In this document: positions 24,084 to 33,935 of the stretch, one piece after another | Position numbering within the stretch: the stretch's first letter is position 1 | Layout: the number at the start of each line of letters is the position of its first letter | The notes under the pieces: model-generated | Databases searched by the model: none | The model's input: only the letters and a program-made list of their open reading frames with translations | Told to the model about the DNA's origin: nothing | Assembly: GCF_030651185.1 (NCBI RefSeq) | Contig: NZ_JAUSCJ010000021.1 | Coordinates: 1-64,000, forward strand | Length of the DNA stretch: 64,000 nucleotides | Direction of reading: 5' to 3' | Source of the DNA: Phenylobacterium sp. | GTDB lineage: Bacteria > Pseudomonadota > Alphaproteobacteria > Caulobacterales > Caulobacteraceae | Made by a program: the position numbers and the translations under genes

Positions 24084-25772
24084 TTAGCCGCGCTTGCCGC
24101 GCCGGGCCTTCTTGTCGTCCTTGGACGCAGCCTTGGCGTCCTCATCCTCGGCCACCACGACCCTGGCCGCGGGCAGGTGCGCGTCCCAGCGGGCGTCGAT
24201 GTATCTCTGGCCGGTGGCCAGGGCGTCGAGGGTGCGTGACTCCTGGCCGAACTTCTTCTGGTAGGTCCAGTAGGCGGCCATGACGCGTTCGACGTAGTTG
24301 CGGGTCTCGACCGCGGGCATGCACTCGATGACCATCAGGCTCTCGTCATCGTCCCCCAGCATGGTGGCGGTCTTCTGCAGGGTGCCGGGGCCGCCATTAT
24401 AGGCCGCCACCGTGCGCAGGATGTCGTAGCCGACCCCTTCGCCCATCAGCCAGCCGAGATAGTCCTGGCCGACCTTCAGATTGAAGCCAGGATCGAACAG
24501 CGGGCTCATGTCGTCGCGCAGACGCTTGTCGCCGGTGGCGTGGGCCGCGGCGTCGGGCATCAGCTGCATCAGGCCCACCGCGCCGGCCGGCGAAACGACG
24601 CCCGGGTTGAAGCGGCTTTCCTGGCGCACGATGGCGTAGACCAGGGCCTTGCTGACCTTGAAGCCCTCGCGGGGGTTCAGGTTCGGGGTGGGATAGTCCG
24701 GCTCGCCGCGGCGCCGGGCGGGACCGGCGGCGGCCATGTCCTGGGCTAGGCCTTCGTTGATGACGGCGGACAGCTTCATCCAGCGCTCACGCTCGGCGGG
24801 GGTGCGGGCGAGCGCCAGGCCGGCGCGCAGTTCCTGGCCGGCCTCCGGCACGCGGCCGATCTGGGCCAGCGCAGCCGCGCGATGAGCGCGGACGTCGTCG
24901 CGCATCATCTTGGTCACGTCGGCGGTGGGGCCGCCGTAGGAAGCCTTGATCACGCTCCGCGCGCGGGGCTGGTAGGGCTGGGCCATCGAGAGCGGGATGG
25001 CGGGGCCAAGATTGCCAAGCGCCACCTGGCGCTCGGCGATCATGCCGTAGAAGGTCTGTGGCGAACCGGCCGCCTGACGCAGATAGGTGGCCGCCCGGTC
25101 GCTGTTGCCGCCGGCCTCAGCGGCGCGAGCGGCCCAGTATGCCGCGCCGGCCCGGACCCAGATGTCTTCCTCGGTGTCCTGCGCCACCTGTGACAGATGG
25201 GTCTCGGCCTGGTCGTAGTGGCGCAGGCGGTAGGCGGCCATGCCGGCGATCCAGCGCTCGCCCACCGCCTTGGCCAGGTCCAACGCCCGCCGGGAGTCGC
25301 CGGAATAGAAGGCCTCGCGGGCCAGACGGGCGTTGTCTAGATCGAAGGGACCGCCGGAGCCCGGCGCCACCAGCGCGACCTTGTTCCAGTCGGTCCCGAT
25401 CAGGCCGGGCACGGTCGGCGGCGCCATGTCCGGCGTCTTGCGCTTGCTGGCCAGGGTGTAGATGCGCTCGGCGACCGGCAGGTCAGCATAGCGCGACAGC
25501 CAGCCCGACAGCTCGTCGAAGTTCGACTTGTGCGCCGTCGGGTGCATCAGGCCCCGATAGGTGATGTAGCCCGAGAGCGAGGGGTCGCTGATCTCGATGG
25601 TCTGCATCGTGGCGTCGATGAAGTCGCCGCGATCCACGGATTCGAAGGCCCGGGCATAGCTCTGAGCGTCGGCGGGCGTCAGGACCTGCGGGCTGCCGGC
25701 CAGCGCCTTTCCTGCGATCGTGGCGCAGATCAGGGCCAGGGCCGCGATCCGCACGCGCTTGGTCTGCGTCAT
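24084..25772 (-). CDS. slt: Soluble lytic murein transglycosylase (Slt70-like)
   Basis: The product is 562 aa, starting at the ATG at 25772 with a Sec signal (ALALICATIAGKALAG); the open frame to 25826 has no signal before it. A long alpha-helical superhelix (U domain, residues about 60-380, with TPR-like repeats such as AYWAARAAEAGGNSDRAATYLRQ) leads to the SLT domain. There YAIVRQESRFNPGVVSPAGAVGLMQLMP holds the catalytic Glu in QESRF and the GLMQ motif, then AAYNGGPGT. The tail is Lys/Asp-rich. It cleaves the glycan strand in peptidoglycan, forming anhydro-muropeptides in the periplasm. Single gene. Confidence 0.92.
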   Translation of the reverse strand: MTQTKRVRIAALALICATIAGKALAGSPQVLTPADAQSYARAFESVDRGDFIDATMQTIEISDPSLSGYITYRGLMHPTAHKSNFDELSGWLSRYADLPVAERIYTLASKRKTPDMAPPTVPGLIGTDWNKVALVAPGSGGPFDLDNARLAREAFYSGDSRRALDLAKAVGERWIAGMAAYRLRHYDQAETHLSQVAQDTEEDIWVRAGAAYWAARAAEAGGNSDRAATYLRQAAGSPQTFYGMIAERQVALGNLGPAIPLSMAQPYQPRARSVIKASYGGPTADVTKMMRDDVRAHRAAALAQIGRVPEAGQELRAGLALARTPAERERWMKLSAVINEGLAQDMAAAGPARRRGEPDYPTPNLNPREGFKVSKALVYAIVRQESRFNPGVVSPAGAVGLMQLMPDAAAHATGDKRLRDDMSPLFDPGFNLKVGQDYLGWLMGEGVGYDILRTVAAYNGGPGTLQKTATMLGDDDESLMVIECMPAVETRNYVERVMAAYWTYQKKFGQESRTLDALATGQRYIDARWDAHLPAARVVVAEDEDAKAASKDDKKARRGKRG

Positions 25773-25890
25773 GCCCACCTTCACACCGCCGCGTCGTCGC
25801 TGGTCTGGCGTGACCCTACTTCTCAATGACCGGAGACGTTTAGAACCCTTATTGATGAAGAGAAAGTGCGTTCGCGCCGCAGGAGTCCGG

Positions 25891-26706
25891 TTAAGGACGT
25901 TCCGGACGATTGAGGCGTTCGGTGAGCGTCAGCAGGTCACTCCACGCCTTCTTCTTGGCCCCGGGCTGCCGCAGGAGGAAGGCCGGGTGCAGGGTGGGCA
26001 TGGCCGGCAGCTCGATGGCGCCGTCCGCCGACTTCCATTCGAACCATCGCCCCCGCAGGGACAGGATGCCTTCCTCGCGCTTCAGCATGGCCTTTGACGC
26101 GGGGCCGCCCACCAGCAGCAGCATGCGGGGCTTCAGCAGCTCGATCGCCCGCTCCAGGAAGGGCGCGCAGACCATCTGCTCGCCCGGGGACGGATTGCGG
26201 TTGCCGGGCGGACGCCAGAACACCGAGTTGGTGATGAAGACCTGATCGGTCAGGCCCGCGGCGGCGAGCATCCTGTCCAGAAGCTGGCCCGCCCGGCCGA
26301 CGAAGGGCTGTCCCTGGATATCCTCTTCCTGGCCCGGGCCTTCACCAATCACCATCAGCGGGGCGGTGACCGAGCCGCGATAGAAGACCGACTGGCGCGC
26401 GGCGCCCTCGAACTTCAGCGGGCAGCCGTCAAAGGCCTCGATGGCGGCCTTCAGGGCCTCCAGGTCAGGGGCGCCGGCGGCCAGGCGCTTGGCCTCGGCG
26501 ACGGCGGCGGACACATCGGGACCCGCGGCAGGGGCCGCCCTGGCCGCGATCGGGGCCGCCACCGGCTTCTCCGGCAGGCGGATCGGCGCGATCTTGCCCG
26601 CCTCGATGCGATCGAACGGCTCGTCCAGCAGCATGGCGTCGACACCCGCCTCGGCCCAGAAGGCGAGCAGGCTTTCGGCGGCGATGTCACGCGAGGCGGG
26701 GTTCAT
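25891..26706 (-). CDS. Family-4-type uracil-DNA glycosylase lacking two cluster cysteines
   Basis: The product is 271 aa. An N-terminal alanine/proline-rich extension (residues 1-85) precedes the UDG fold. Motif A is GEGPGQEEDIQGQPFVGRAGQLLDR and motif B is HPAFLLRQP near the C-terminus, which places it in family 4. Only two cysteines exist in the whole protein (FDGCPL and VCAPFL). The CxxC first cysteine is missing, and the third is a Trp in SVFWRPPGNRNP where Cys is usual, so the [4Fe-4S] cluster of classical UDGa is probably absent. It should remove uracil from DNA in the base-excision pathway. It is divergent from ETF-QO. Confidence 0.85.
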   Translation of the reverse strand: MNPASRDIAAESLLAFWAEAGVDAMLLDEPFDRIEAGKIAPIRLPEKPVAAPIAARAAPAAGPDVSAAVAEAKRLAAGAPDLEALKAAIEAFDGCPLKFEGAARQSVFYRGSVTAPLMVIGEGPGQEEDIQGQPFVGRAGQLLDRMLAAAGLTDQVFITNSVFWRPPGNRNPSPGEQMVCAPFLERAIELLKPRMLLLVGGPASKAMLKREEGILSLRGRWFEWKSADGAIELPAMPTLHPAFLLRQPGAKKKAWSDLLTLTERLNRPERP

Positions 26707-26849
26707 GCGTCCTTGTAATCGTTGTTGCGACGGAGTTCACCCTTGACCGGCGACCGGCAAGCTTCCGATAAGTCGGCGAACGGATCAACGCTGCGCGGCG
26801 TAAGGGGAGGGGAACCCCTGACGCGCGGCCCAGAGGAGTTGAGGGGATC

Positions 26850-28523
26850 ATGAGCGACGTCATCGAACGCGAGGCCATGGAGTACGACGTGGTGATCGTC
26901 GGCGCCGGCCCCTCGGGCCTCTCGGCCGCGATCCGCCTGAAGCAACTGGCCGAGGCCGCAGGGACCGAAATCACCGTCGCCGTGCTGGAAAAGGGCTCCG
27001 AGGTCGGCGCCCACATCCTGTCGGGCGCGGTCATCGATCCCAGCGGCATCAACGAACTTCTGCCGAATTGGAAGGAGCTTGGGGTTCCTCTGGAGACCCA
27101 GGTCACCCGCGACAAGTTCGTGATGCTGGGTCCGCAGGGCGAGCTGGATATCAGCTTCCTGCCCTTCCCCAAGTGGATGCTGAACCACGGCAACTACATC
27201 GCCTCCCTGGGCAACGTCTGCCGCTGGATGGGCCAGCACGCCGAGAGCCTGGGCGTCGAGATCTATCCCGGCATGGCCGCCTCCGAGGTGGTCTATAACG
27301 AGGACGGCTCGGTGAAGGGCGTCGTCGCCGGGGTGTTCGGCATCGGCAAGGATGGCCAGCCCGGCCCCGACTATCAGCCCGGCATCGAACTTCACGCCAA
27401 GTACACCTTCATCGGCGAGGGCGTCCGCGGTTCGCTGGCCAAGCAGCTGCAGGCCAAGTTCGGCCTGACCGAGGGCCGCGAGCCGCAGAAGTTCGGCATC
27501 GGCATCAAGGAACTCTGGCAGGTGCCGGACGAACAGTTCGAGCCCGGCCTGACCCAGCACACCTTCGGCTGGCCGCTGGACAACGCCACCGGCGGCGGGT
27601 CCTTCATGTACCACTTCGGGGACAACTACGTGGCCATCGGCTTCGTGCTGCACCTCAACTACAAGAATCCCTGGCTCTCGCCCTTCGACGAGTTCCAGCG
27701 CTTCAAGACCCACCCGACGATCCGCGGCTATCTCGAAGGCGGCAAGCGCATCTCGTACGGCGCGCGGGCCATCACCGAGGGCGGTTCGCAATCCCTGCCG
27801 CAGCTCTACTTCCCGGGCGGCGTCCTGCTGGGCTGCTCGGCCGGCATGGTCAATGTCCCGCGCATCAAGGGCAGCCACAACGCGGTGAAGAGCGGCATGC
27901 TGGCCGCCGAGGCCGCCTTCGCCGCCATCGCGCAGGGCCGTTCGAGCGACGCCCTGGAGAGCTACGAAGCGGCCTACAAGAAATCCTCGATCCACAAGGA
28001 GCTGTGGAACGTCCGCAACTTCAAGCCGCTGTGGTCGAGGTTCGGCACCATTCCGGGCCTGGTCCTGGGCGGCGCCGACGCCATGATCGCCACGCTCCTG
28101 GGTGGCTGGTCCCCGTGGGGCACGCTCAAGCACGGCAAGTCCGACGCGGCCTCCACCGGCCTGGCCACGGACTACAAGCCGATCGTCTATCCCAAGCCGG
28201 ATAACGAGTTCAGCTTCGACAAGCTCTCCAGCGTCTTCCTGTCGGCCACCAACCACGACGAGAACCAGCCGGCCCACCTGAAGCTGAAGGACCCGAGCGT
28301 CCCGATCGAGGTGAACCTGCCCCGGTTCGGCGAGCCCGCGCGCCTCTACTGTCCGGCGGGCGTCTACGAGGTGCTGTACGACGAGCAGGGCCAGAACCCG
28401 AAGTTCCAGATCAACTTCCAGAACTGCGTCCACTGCAAAACCTGCGACATCAAGGACCCGTCGCAGAACATCAACTGGACCACGCCGCAGGGCGGAGACG
28501 GGCCGAACTACCCGAATATGTAG
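26850..28523 (+). CDS. Electron transfer flavoprotein-ubiquinone oxidoreductase
   Basis: The product is 557 aa from the ATG at 26850, preceded by GAGGGG. FAD-binding motif VVIVGAGPSGLSAAIRL is at the N-terminus, followed by the family's membrane/quinone-binding region. The C-terminal [4Fe-4S] ferredoxin-like domain has cysteines in LYCPAGVYE, NCVHCKTCDIKDP and the end NINWTTPQGGDGPNY, the usual ETF-QO terminus. It takes electrons from ETF (fatty acid and amino acid oxidation) and passes them to ubiquinone at the inner membrane. Together with the acyl-CoA synthetase and enoyl-CoA hydratase in this window it marks a strong beta-oxidation capacity. Confidence 0.96.
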   Translation: MSDVIEREAMEYDVVIVGAGPSGLSAAIRLKQLAEAAGTEITVAVLEKGSEVGAHILSGAVIDPSGINELLPNWKELGVPLETQVTRDKFVMLGPQGELDISFLPFPKWMLNHGNYIASLGNVCRWMGQHAESLGVEIYPGMAASEVVYNEDGSVKGVVAGVFGIGKDGQPGPDYQPGIELHAKYTFIGEGVRGSLAKQLQAKFGLTEGREPQKFGIGIKELWQVPDEQFEPGLTQHTFGWPLDNATGGGSFMYHFGDNYVAIGFVLHLNYKNPWLSPFDEFQRFKTHPTIRGYLEGGKRISYGARAITEGGSQSLPQLYFPGGVLLGCSAGMVNVPRIKGSHNAVKSGMLAAEAAFAAIAQGRSSDALESYEAAYKKSSIHKELWNVRNFKPLWSRFGTIPGLVLGGADAMIATLLGGWSPWGTLKHGKSDAASTGLATDYKPIVYPKPDNEFSFDKLSSVFLSATNHDENQPAHLKLKDPSVPIEVNLPRFGEPARLYCPAGVYEVLYDEQGQNPKFQINFQNCVHCKTCDIKDPSQNINWTTPQGGDGPNYPNM

Positions 28524-28589
28524 GGCAAATCGGCGCGCGCGGGCCGGCCAAGCTTGCGGCGCGGGCGGAAAGCGTTGAGGTTCGACCCC

Positions 28590-30281
28590 ATGCGTAAACT
28601 GGTCGTCTGCGTCGCCCCGCTCGTCCTCCTGGCCGCCTGCGCCACTGCGCCAGGGGACGATCTCGCCAGTCTCGATGACCTGGGCGGCTCGTCCTACGGC
28701 CTGTTCCTGGCCGGCCAGGGCGCGCTGAACGATGGTCGAGGCGCCCAGGCGGTCGCCTATTTTGAACAGGCCCAGGCCGGCGGCGCGGAAGATGACCTGA
28801 TCGCCGAGCGGGCCTTCACCGCCGCGGTCCTGGCCGGCGACATCACCAAGGCCGCCGCGCTCGCGCCCTCCGGTGACGGCGCCTCGGAAGCCGCCAAGCG
28901 GATGGGCCGCGTGGTCCAGGCCGTCGAGGCGATGTCCAGCAACCAGGGCAAGGCCGCCAGGTTGCTGCTGAAGCCCGAGCTCATTGGCTTCCCGCACAAG
29001 GGCGCCGCGGCGCTGCTGGGCCCCTGGGCCTCGGCCATGGCCGGCGACGCCGAGGGCGCGGTGGTTCGTCCTGAACTGCGCAACGACAAGGTCGTGGAGT
29101 ATTTCGGCCTGCTGGGTCAGGCCTTCCTCTATGAGCGCGCCAAGCGCTACGACGAGGCCGAGACCGACTTCAAGGCGCTCACCGGCGGCGACAGTCCCGG
29201 GGACATGGTGCTGCTGGCCTATGGCGGCTTCCTGGAGCGGCGCGGCAAGCGGCTGGACGCCGTGGCCGTCTATGACAAGGGCCTTGCCGAAGAGCCTTCC
29301 AACTCCATCCTGCTGGCGGCCAAGGCCCGCGCCGCGGCCGGCAAGTCGGCCCCGCCCGCGCCGACCCTGCGCCAGGGCGCGGCCCAGGCCCTGATGGCGC
29401 CCGCCGCCACCATGCTGTCGGCCAAGCAGGATCAGATCGGCCTGGCCTACCTGCGCCTGGCCCTGCGGTTGGACCCCAACCGCAACGAGGCCTGGCTGAT
29501 GGTGGGCAATCTGATGGAGGCCGCCGGCGACATCGACTCCGCTCGGGCGTCCTACGCCAGGCCCAAGCCCGGTTCGCCCGAATATGCCGCGGCCCGCTCC
29601 AAGCTGGCCTGGAGCTTCCAGAACGCCAAGGATAGCGAGACGGCCCTGAAGATGGCGCGCGAGGCCGCCGCCTCCGGCGATCTCGACGCCAAGGTGACCC
29701 TGGCCGACATGCTGCGGGTCAACGAACAGTTCGCCGAGTCGTCCCAGATCCTCACCGAGGTGATCGCCGCCCGGCCCGGCGACTGGCGGCTGCTCTATGC
29801 CCGCGGCGTGGCCAACGACCGCGCCGGCCGCTGGGCCGATGGCGAGGCCGACTTGCGCGCGGCCCTGAAGATCCGCCCCGACGACAGCGAGATGCTGAAC
29901 TATCTCGGCTATTCCTGGATCGACCGCGGCGAGCACCTGCCGGAGGCCCTGGCCATGGTGCAACGGGCCGTGGCCTCCAATCCCAAGTCCGGGGCCATGA
30001 TCGATAGCCTCGGCTGGGCCTATTTCCGGCTCGGGGACTACAAGAAGGCCGTCGAGAAGCTTGAGGAAGCCATCGAGCTTGAGGCCGGCGATCCGGACAT
30101 CAACAATCACCTGGGGGACGCCTACTGGCGCATCGGCCGCCGCGACGAGGCGGAGTTCCAGTGGAAGCGGGTTCTCACCCTCGACCCCGACGCCAAGATG
30201 AAGGCCGAGGTGACCACCAAGCTGGCCTCGGGCCTGGGTCCGACGGGACCGGCCGCGAGCCCCCGCGTCGCCGGACAGTAG
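28590..30281 (+). CDS. Outer membrane TPR lipoprotein
   Basis: The product is 563 aa, starting at the ATG at 28590 with a lipoprotein signal (LVVCVAPLVLLAAC, lipobox LAAC, lipidated Cys near residue 17). The rest is tandem TPR repeats, best seen at the C-terminus: SEMLNYLGYSWIDRGEHLPEA, then GAMIDSLGWAYFRLGDYKKAV and PDINNHLGDAYWRIGRRDEAE. Lipid-anchored TPR proteins of this length usually scaffold envelope or secretion complexes. No enzyme motif is present. It is followed by ispE after 4 bases and probably shares its transcript, though a functional link is not obvious. Confidence 0.85.
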   Translation: MRKLVVCVAPLVLLAACATAPGDDLASLDDLGGSSYGLFLAGQGALNDGRGAQAVAYFEQAQAGGAEDDLIAERAFTAAVLAGDITKAAALAPSGDGASEAAKRMGRVVQAVEAMSSNQGKAARLLLKPELIGFPHKGAAALLGPWASAMAGDAEGAVVRPELRNDKVVEYFGLLGQAFLYERAKRYDEAETDFKALTGGDSPGDMVLLAYGGFLERRGKRLDAVAVYDKGLAEEPSNSILLAAKARAAAGKSAPPAPTLRQGAAQALMAPAATMLSAKQDQIGLAYLRLALRLDPNRNEAWLMVGNLMEAAGDIDSARASYARPKPGSPEYAAARSKLAWSFQNAKDSETALKMAREAAASGDLDAKVTLADMLRVNEQFAESSQILTEVIAARPGDWRLLYARGVANDRAGRWADGEADLRAALKIRPDDSEMLNYLGYSWIDRGEHLPEALAMVQRAVASNPKSGAMIDSLGWAYFRLGDYKKAVEKLEEAIELEAGDPDINNHLGDAYWRIGRRDEAEFQWKRVLTLDPDAKMKAEVTTKLASGLGPTGPAASPRVAGQ

Positions 30282-30285
30282 CGCG

Positions 30286-31167
30286 ATGGCCGGCGACACC
30301 CTGGCGCCCGCCAAGATCAACCTCTTCCTGCACGTCGGCGCGCCGGGCGCCGACGGCTATCACCCGCTCTGCAGCCTGATGGTCTTCGCCGACGCCGGCG
30401 ACCGGGTGACCCTGCACGACGGCGACGCCCTGGCCGTGAAGGTGCGCGGTCCCTTCGCCCATCAACTGGCGGCCGAGGGCGACAACCTGGTCCTGCGCGC
30501 CGCCCGCGCCCTGCTGGCCAAGGCCCGGGGCCCGCAGGCGCTCAGCGCCTTCACCCTGGAAAAACGCCTGCCGGTGGCGGCGGGTCTCGGCGGCGGGTCC
30601 AGCGACGCCGGCGCGGCCCTGCGGCTGATGCGCGAGGCCATGAACCCCCGGCTGGAGGACGCCGAACTAGAGGCCGTCGCCGCCGGCCTCGGCTCCGATG
30701 GCGCGGCCTGCCTCTGGGGCCGCCCGGTGGTGGCGCAGGGGCGGGGAGAGCGGCTGTCGCCGGCCCCGGGCCTGCCGATCCTGGAGGCGGTGCTGGTCAA
30801 TCCGGGCGTCTCGGTCTCGACGCCCGCCGTCTACGCCGCCCTCGACGCCGCCCTGACCTTCGGAGATATCGCGCCGCCGCCCATGCCCGACGCCTTCGAG
30901 AGCGTCGAGGAACTGGCCGGTTGGCTGGCCACCACCCGCAACGACCTGGAGGCGCCCGCCGTCGCCCTGGCCCCGGCCATCGGCGATGTCCTGGCCACCC
31001 TGGCCGACGAGCCTGAGGCCCTGATCGCCCGCATGTCCGGCTCCGGCGCCACCTGCTTCGCGCTGTGCCAGAGCGAGGTGGAGGCCGAGACCCTGGCGGA
31101 ACGGATCATGGCCATGAAGCCCGACTGGTGGGTCCAGCGCTGCCGCCTTGGCGGTCCCTGGGGCTGA
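30286..31167 (+). CDS. ispE: 4-(cytidine 5'-diphospho)-2-C-methyl-D-erythritol kinase
   Basis: The product is 293 aa. It begins with the substrate motif APAKINLFLHVGAPGADGYHPL (Lys and Asn positions of the GHMP active site). The GHMP ATP loop is LPVAAGLGGGSSDAGAALRL, and a third motif, ARMSGSGATCFAL, lies near the C-terminus. It phosphorylates CDP-methylerythritol in the non-mevalonate isoprenoid pathway, cytoplasm. It starts 4 bases after the TPR lipoprotein and is followed after 4 bases by a GNAT gene, so the three form an operon. Confidence 0.95.
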   Translation: MAGDTLAPAKINLFLHVGAPGADGYHPLCSLMVFADAGDRVTLHDGDALAVKVRGPFAHQLAAEGDNLVLRAARALLAKARGPQALSAFTLEKRLPVAAGLGGGSSDAGAALRLMREAMNPRLEDAELEAVAAGLGSDGAACLWGRPVVAQGRGERLSPAPGLPILEAVLVNPGVSVSTPAVYAALDAALTFGDIAPPPMPDAFESVEELAGWLATTRNDLEAPAVALAPAIGDVLATLADEPEALIARMSGSGATCFALCQSEVEAETLAERIMAMKPDWWVQRCRLGGPWG

Positions 31168-31171
31168 GGTC

Positions 31172-31669
31172 ATGCAGACCGAACGGCTGCGCCTGCGGCC
31201 CCTGGCGCCGGACGATCTCGAACATCTGGTCGCTCTGCACGGCGATCCCGAGGTGATGGCCTTCATCACCGGGGCAGGGGAGACCCGCGAGGTTGTCGAG
31301 ACCCACAGCCTGCCCGACCTGCTCGCGCGCCGCACCTGGCTGCTGTTCGAGGGCGAGACCTTTCTCGGCTGGGCGTCGCTGCGGGTTGAGGGCGATGAGG
31401 CGGAGCTGGGCTATCGGCTGGTCCGCGCGGCCTGGGGCCGGGGCTATGCCAGCGAGGCGGCCCGCGCCCTGGTTGACCTGGGCTTTCGCCAACTGGGGCT
31501 CAGCCGCATCTGGGCTGAGACCATGGCGGTGAACACGGGGTCGCGGCGGGTGATGGAGAAGGCGGGGCTGGGTTACATCCGCACCTTCCACCTGGCGTGG
31601 GACGATCCCCTGCCGGGCGCGGAGCAGGGCGAGGTGGAGTACGCCATCGCCCGGACGGACTGGGGTTAG
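31172..31669 (+). CDS. GNAT-family N-acetyltransferase (RimJ/RimL-like)
   Basis: The product is 165 aa from the ATG at 31172, 4 bases after ispE. It opens MQTERLRLRPLAPDDLEHL, the RimJ/RimL/SpeG-type entry. The acetyl-CoA pyrophosphate-binding segment is YRLVRAAWGRGYASEAARALVDLGF (RGYASE). A final strand has IWAETMAVNTGSRRVMEKAGL. It transfers an acetyl group to an unknown small molecule or protein N-terminus. Its position behind ispE is probably just shared transcription. Confidence 0.88.
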   Translation: MQTERLRLRPLAPDDLEHLVALHGDPEVMAFITGAGETREVVETHSLPDLLARRTWLLFEGETFLGWASLRVEGDEAELGYRLVRAAWGRGYASEAARALVDLGFRQLGLSRIWAETMAVNTGSRRVMEKAGLGYIRTFHLAWDDPLPGAEQGEVEYAIARTDWG

Positions 31670-31680
31670 CCCAAACGAAA

Positions 31681-31704
31681 ACGGGGGCCCCGAAGGACCC
31701 CCGT
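31681..31704 (-). terminator. Rho-independent terminator of glnK-amtB (possibly bidirectional)
   Basis: ACGGGGG (31681-31687) pairs with CCCCCGT (31698-31704), with extra inner CC/GG pairing around one bulged base. On the minus strand it is followed by TTTTCGTTT, so it should end the amtB transcript. The convergent GNAT gene stops just before it. Confidence 0.75.
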
Positions 31705-31729
31705 TCCCAACGCTTTGGTTTGACGTGGA

Positions 31730-33172
31730 CTATTCGTGCAGGGCTTCGCCGTGCAGCGAGAGGTCCAGACCCTCGACTTCGCCCTCTTCCGAGACGCGCA
31801 GGCCGGTGGTGAACTTGACCACGAACAGGATGATCAGGGTGACCACGCCCGACCAGGCGATGGTCGCGCCGATGCCCAGCATCTGCTTGGCCACGGTGGC
31901 GCCTTCACCGAGGCTGTTGATGGCCGGGTCGGCCAGGGCGCCGGTGAGCAGGGCGCCGACGATGCCGGCGATCCCGTGCACGCCGAAGGCGTCGAGGCTG
32001 TCGTCATACTTCAGCAGGCGCTTGAGCCAGACCGCGCCCACATAGGCCGCGCCGCCACCGATGATGCCGATGATCAGAGCGCCTTGCGGGTTCACGAAAC
32101 CGGCGGCCGGGGTGATGGCGACGAGACCCGCCACCGCACCGGAGGCCAGGCCCAGCATGCCGGGCTTCTTGCGCTCTACCCACTCCACGATCATCCAGGA
32201 CAGGGCCGCGGCGGCCGCGGCGATCTGGGTGTTCAGCATGGCGGCGGAGGCGATGCCGTCGGCGGCCCATTCCGAACCGGCGTTGAAGCCGAACCAGCCC
32301 ACCCACAGCAGGCTGGCGCCGATCATGGTGTAGACCAGGTTGGAAGGCGCCATGTTTTCCGCGCCGTAGCCCTTGCGCTTGCCGAGAACCAGGGCGCACA
32401 TCAGGCCGGCGACGCCCGCATTGATGTGAACGACGGTGCCGCCGGCGAAGTCGAGGACGCCCGCGCCCGAGAGCCAGCCGCCGCCCCAGACCCAGTGACA
32501 GATGGGCGCGTAGACGAAGACCGCCCACAGGGTCGTGAAGAGCAGGAGGGCCGAGAACTTCATGCGTTCGGCGAAGGCGCCGGCGATGAGGGCGGGCGTG
32601 ATGATGGCGAAGGTCATCTGATAGACGATCCACAGCATCTCCGGCAGGCCCTTGGCGGCCGAGAAGGCCGTTTCGGTGGTGACGCCGCTGAGGAACAGGA
32701 CGTCGAAGGAGCCGACGTACTTGTTCAGGGTCTCATCCGGGTTCACGCCGAAGGCCATGCCGTAGGTGATGGCCATCCAGACGATCGTCACCACGCAGGT
32801 GACGGCGAAGGATTGCGCCACCGTGGCGATGACGTTCTTGCGGCGGACCATGCCGCCGTAGAACAGCGCCAGGCCGGGAATGGTCATCATCAGAACCAGG
32901 GCCGTGGAGGTCAGGATCCAGGCCGTGCCGGAACCGTCGAGTTCGAGCTTGACCTGGTGGGCCATCAGCGCCGGCGCCGCGGCTTCCGCGGTGGCCGGAG
33001 CCGCCTCTTCCGTTGCGGCGGGAGCCGCCTCTTCCGGCGCGGGCGCGGGCGCGGCGGCCTCGGCGGCGGGCGGTGCGACGTCCTGTGCGAAGGCCGGGAA
33101 CGCCAAGGGCGCCCCGACCAGGGTGGCGGCGGCCATCAGGCCCGCCAGCCGCTTAAATCCGAATGTTTTCAT
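31730..33172 (-). CDS. amtB: Ammonium transporter AmtB with signal peptide and Ala/Pro/Glu-rich linker
   Basis: The product is 480 aa. Residues 1-29 are a signal peptide (ending AFPAFAQ) and residues 30-72 are an Ala/Pro/Glu low-complexity tract. The 11-helix Amt core starts near residue 78 (WILTSTALVLMMTIPGLALFYGGMV). The twin-histidine channel pair is visible as PICHWVWGGGW and FGVHGIAGIVGALL, and Asp/Glu-rich loops are limited. It carries ammonium into the cytoplasm. It lies 37 bases downstream of glnK, whose product closes the channel when nitrogen is plentiful, so expression is probably nitrogen-controlled; I cannot point to a certain NtrC or sigma-54 site. The N-terminal linker is unusually long. 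Confidence 0.96.
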   Translation of the reverse strand: MKTFGFKRLAGLMAAATLVGAPLAFPAFAQDVAPPAAEAAAPAPAPEEAAPAATEEAAPATAEAAAPALMAHQVKLELDGSGTAWILTSTALVLMMTIPGLALFYGGMVRRKNVIATVAQSFAVTCVVTIVWMAITYGMAFGVNPDETLNKYVGSFDVLFLSGVTTETAFSAAKGLPEMLWIVYQMTFAIITPALIAGAFAERMKFSALLLFTTLWAVFVYAPICHWVWGGGWLSGAGVLDFAGGTVVHINAGVAGLMCALVLGKRKGYGAENMAPSNLVYTMIGASLLWVGWFGFNAGSEWAADGIASAAMLNTQIAAAAAALSWMIVEWVERKKPGMLGLASGAVAGLVAITPAAGFVNPQGALIIGIIGGGAAYVGAVWLKRLLKYDDSLDAFGVHGIAGIVGALLTGALADPAINSLGEGATVAKQMLGIGATIAWSGVVTLIILFVVKFTTGLRVSEEGEVEGLDLSLHGEALHE

Positions 33173-33209
33173 GTGCTATCCCCTTGTCCCGATGAGTTCG
33201 CGCTGCGCT

Positions 33210-33935
<726 letters not shown>

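Noticed and set aside
26703-30320. A 1205-codon minus-strand open frame
   Set aside because: It is antisense to ETF-QO and the TPR lipoprotein, which have clear domains; long open antisense frames are expected at this GC content. Its peptide has low complexity and no motif.
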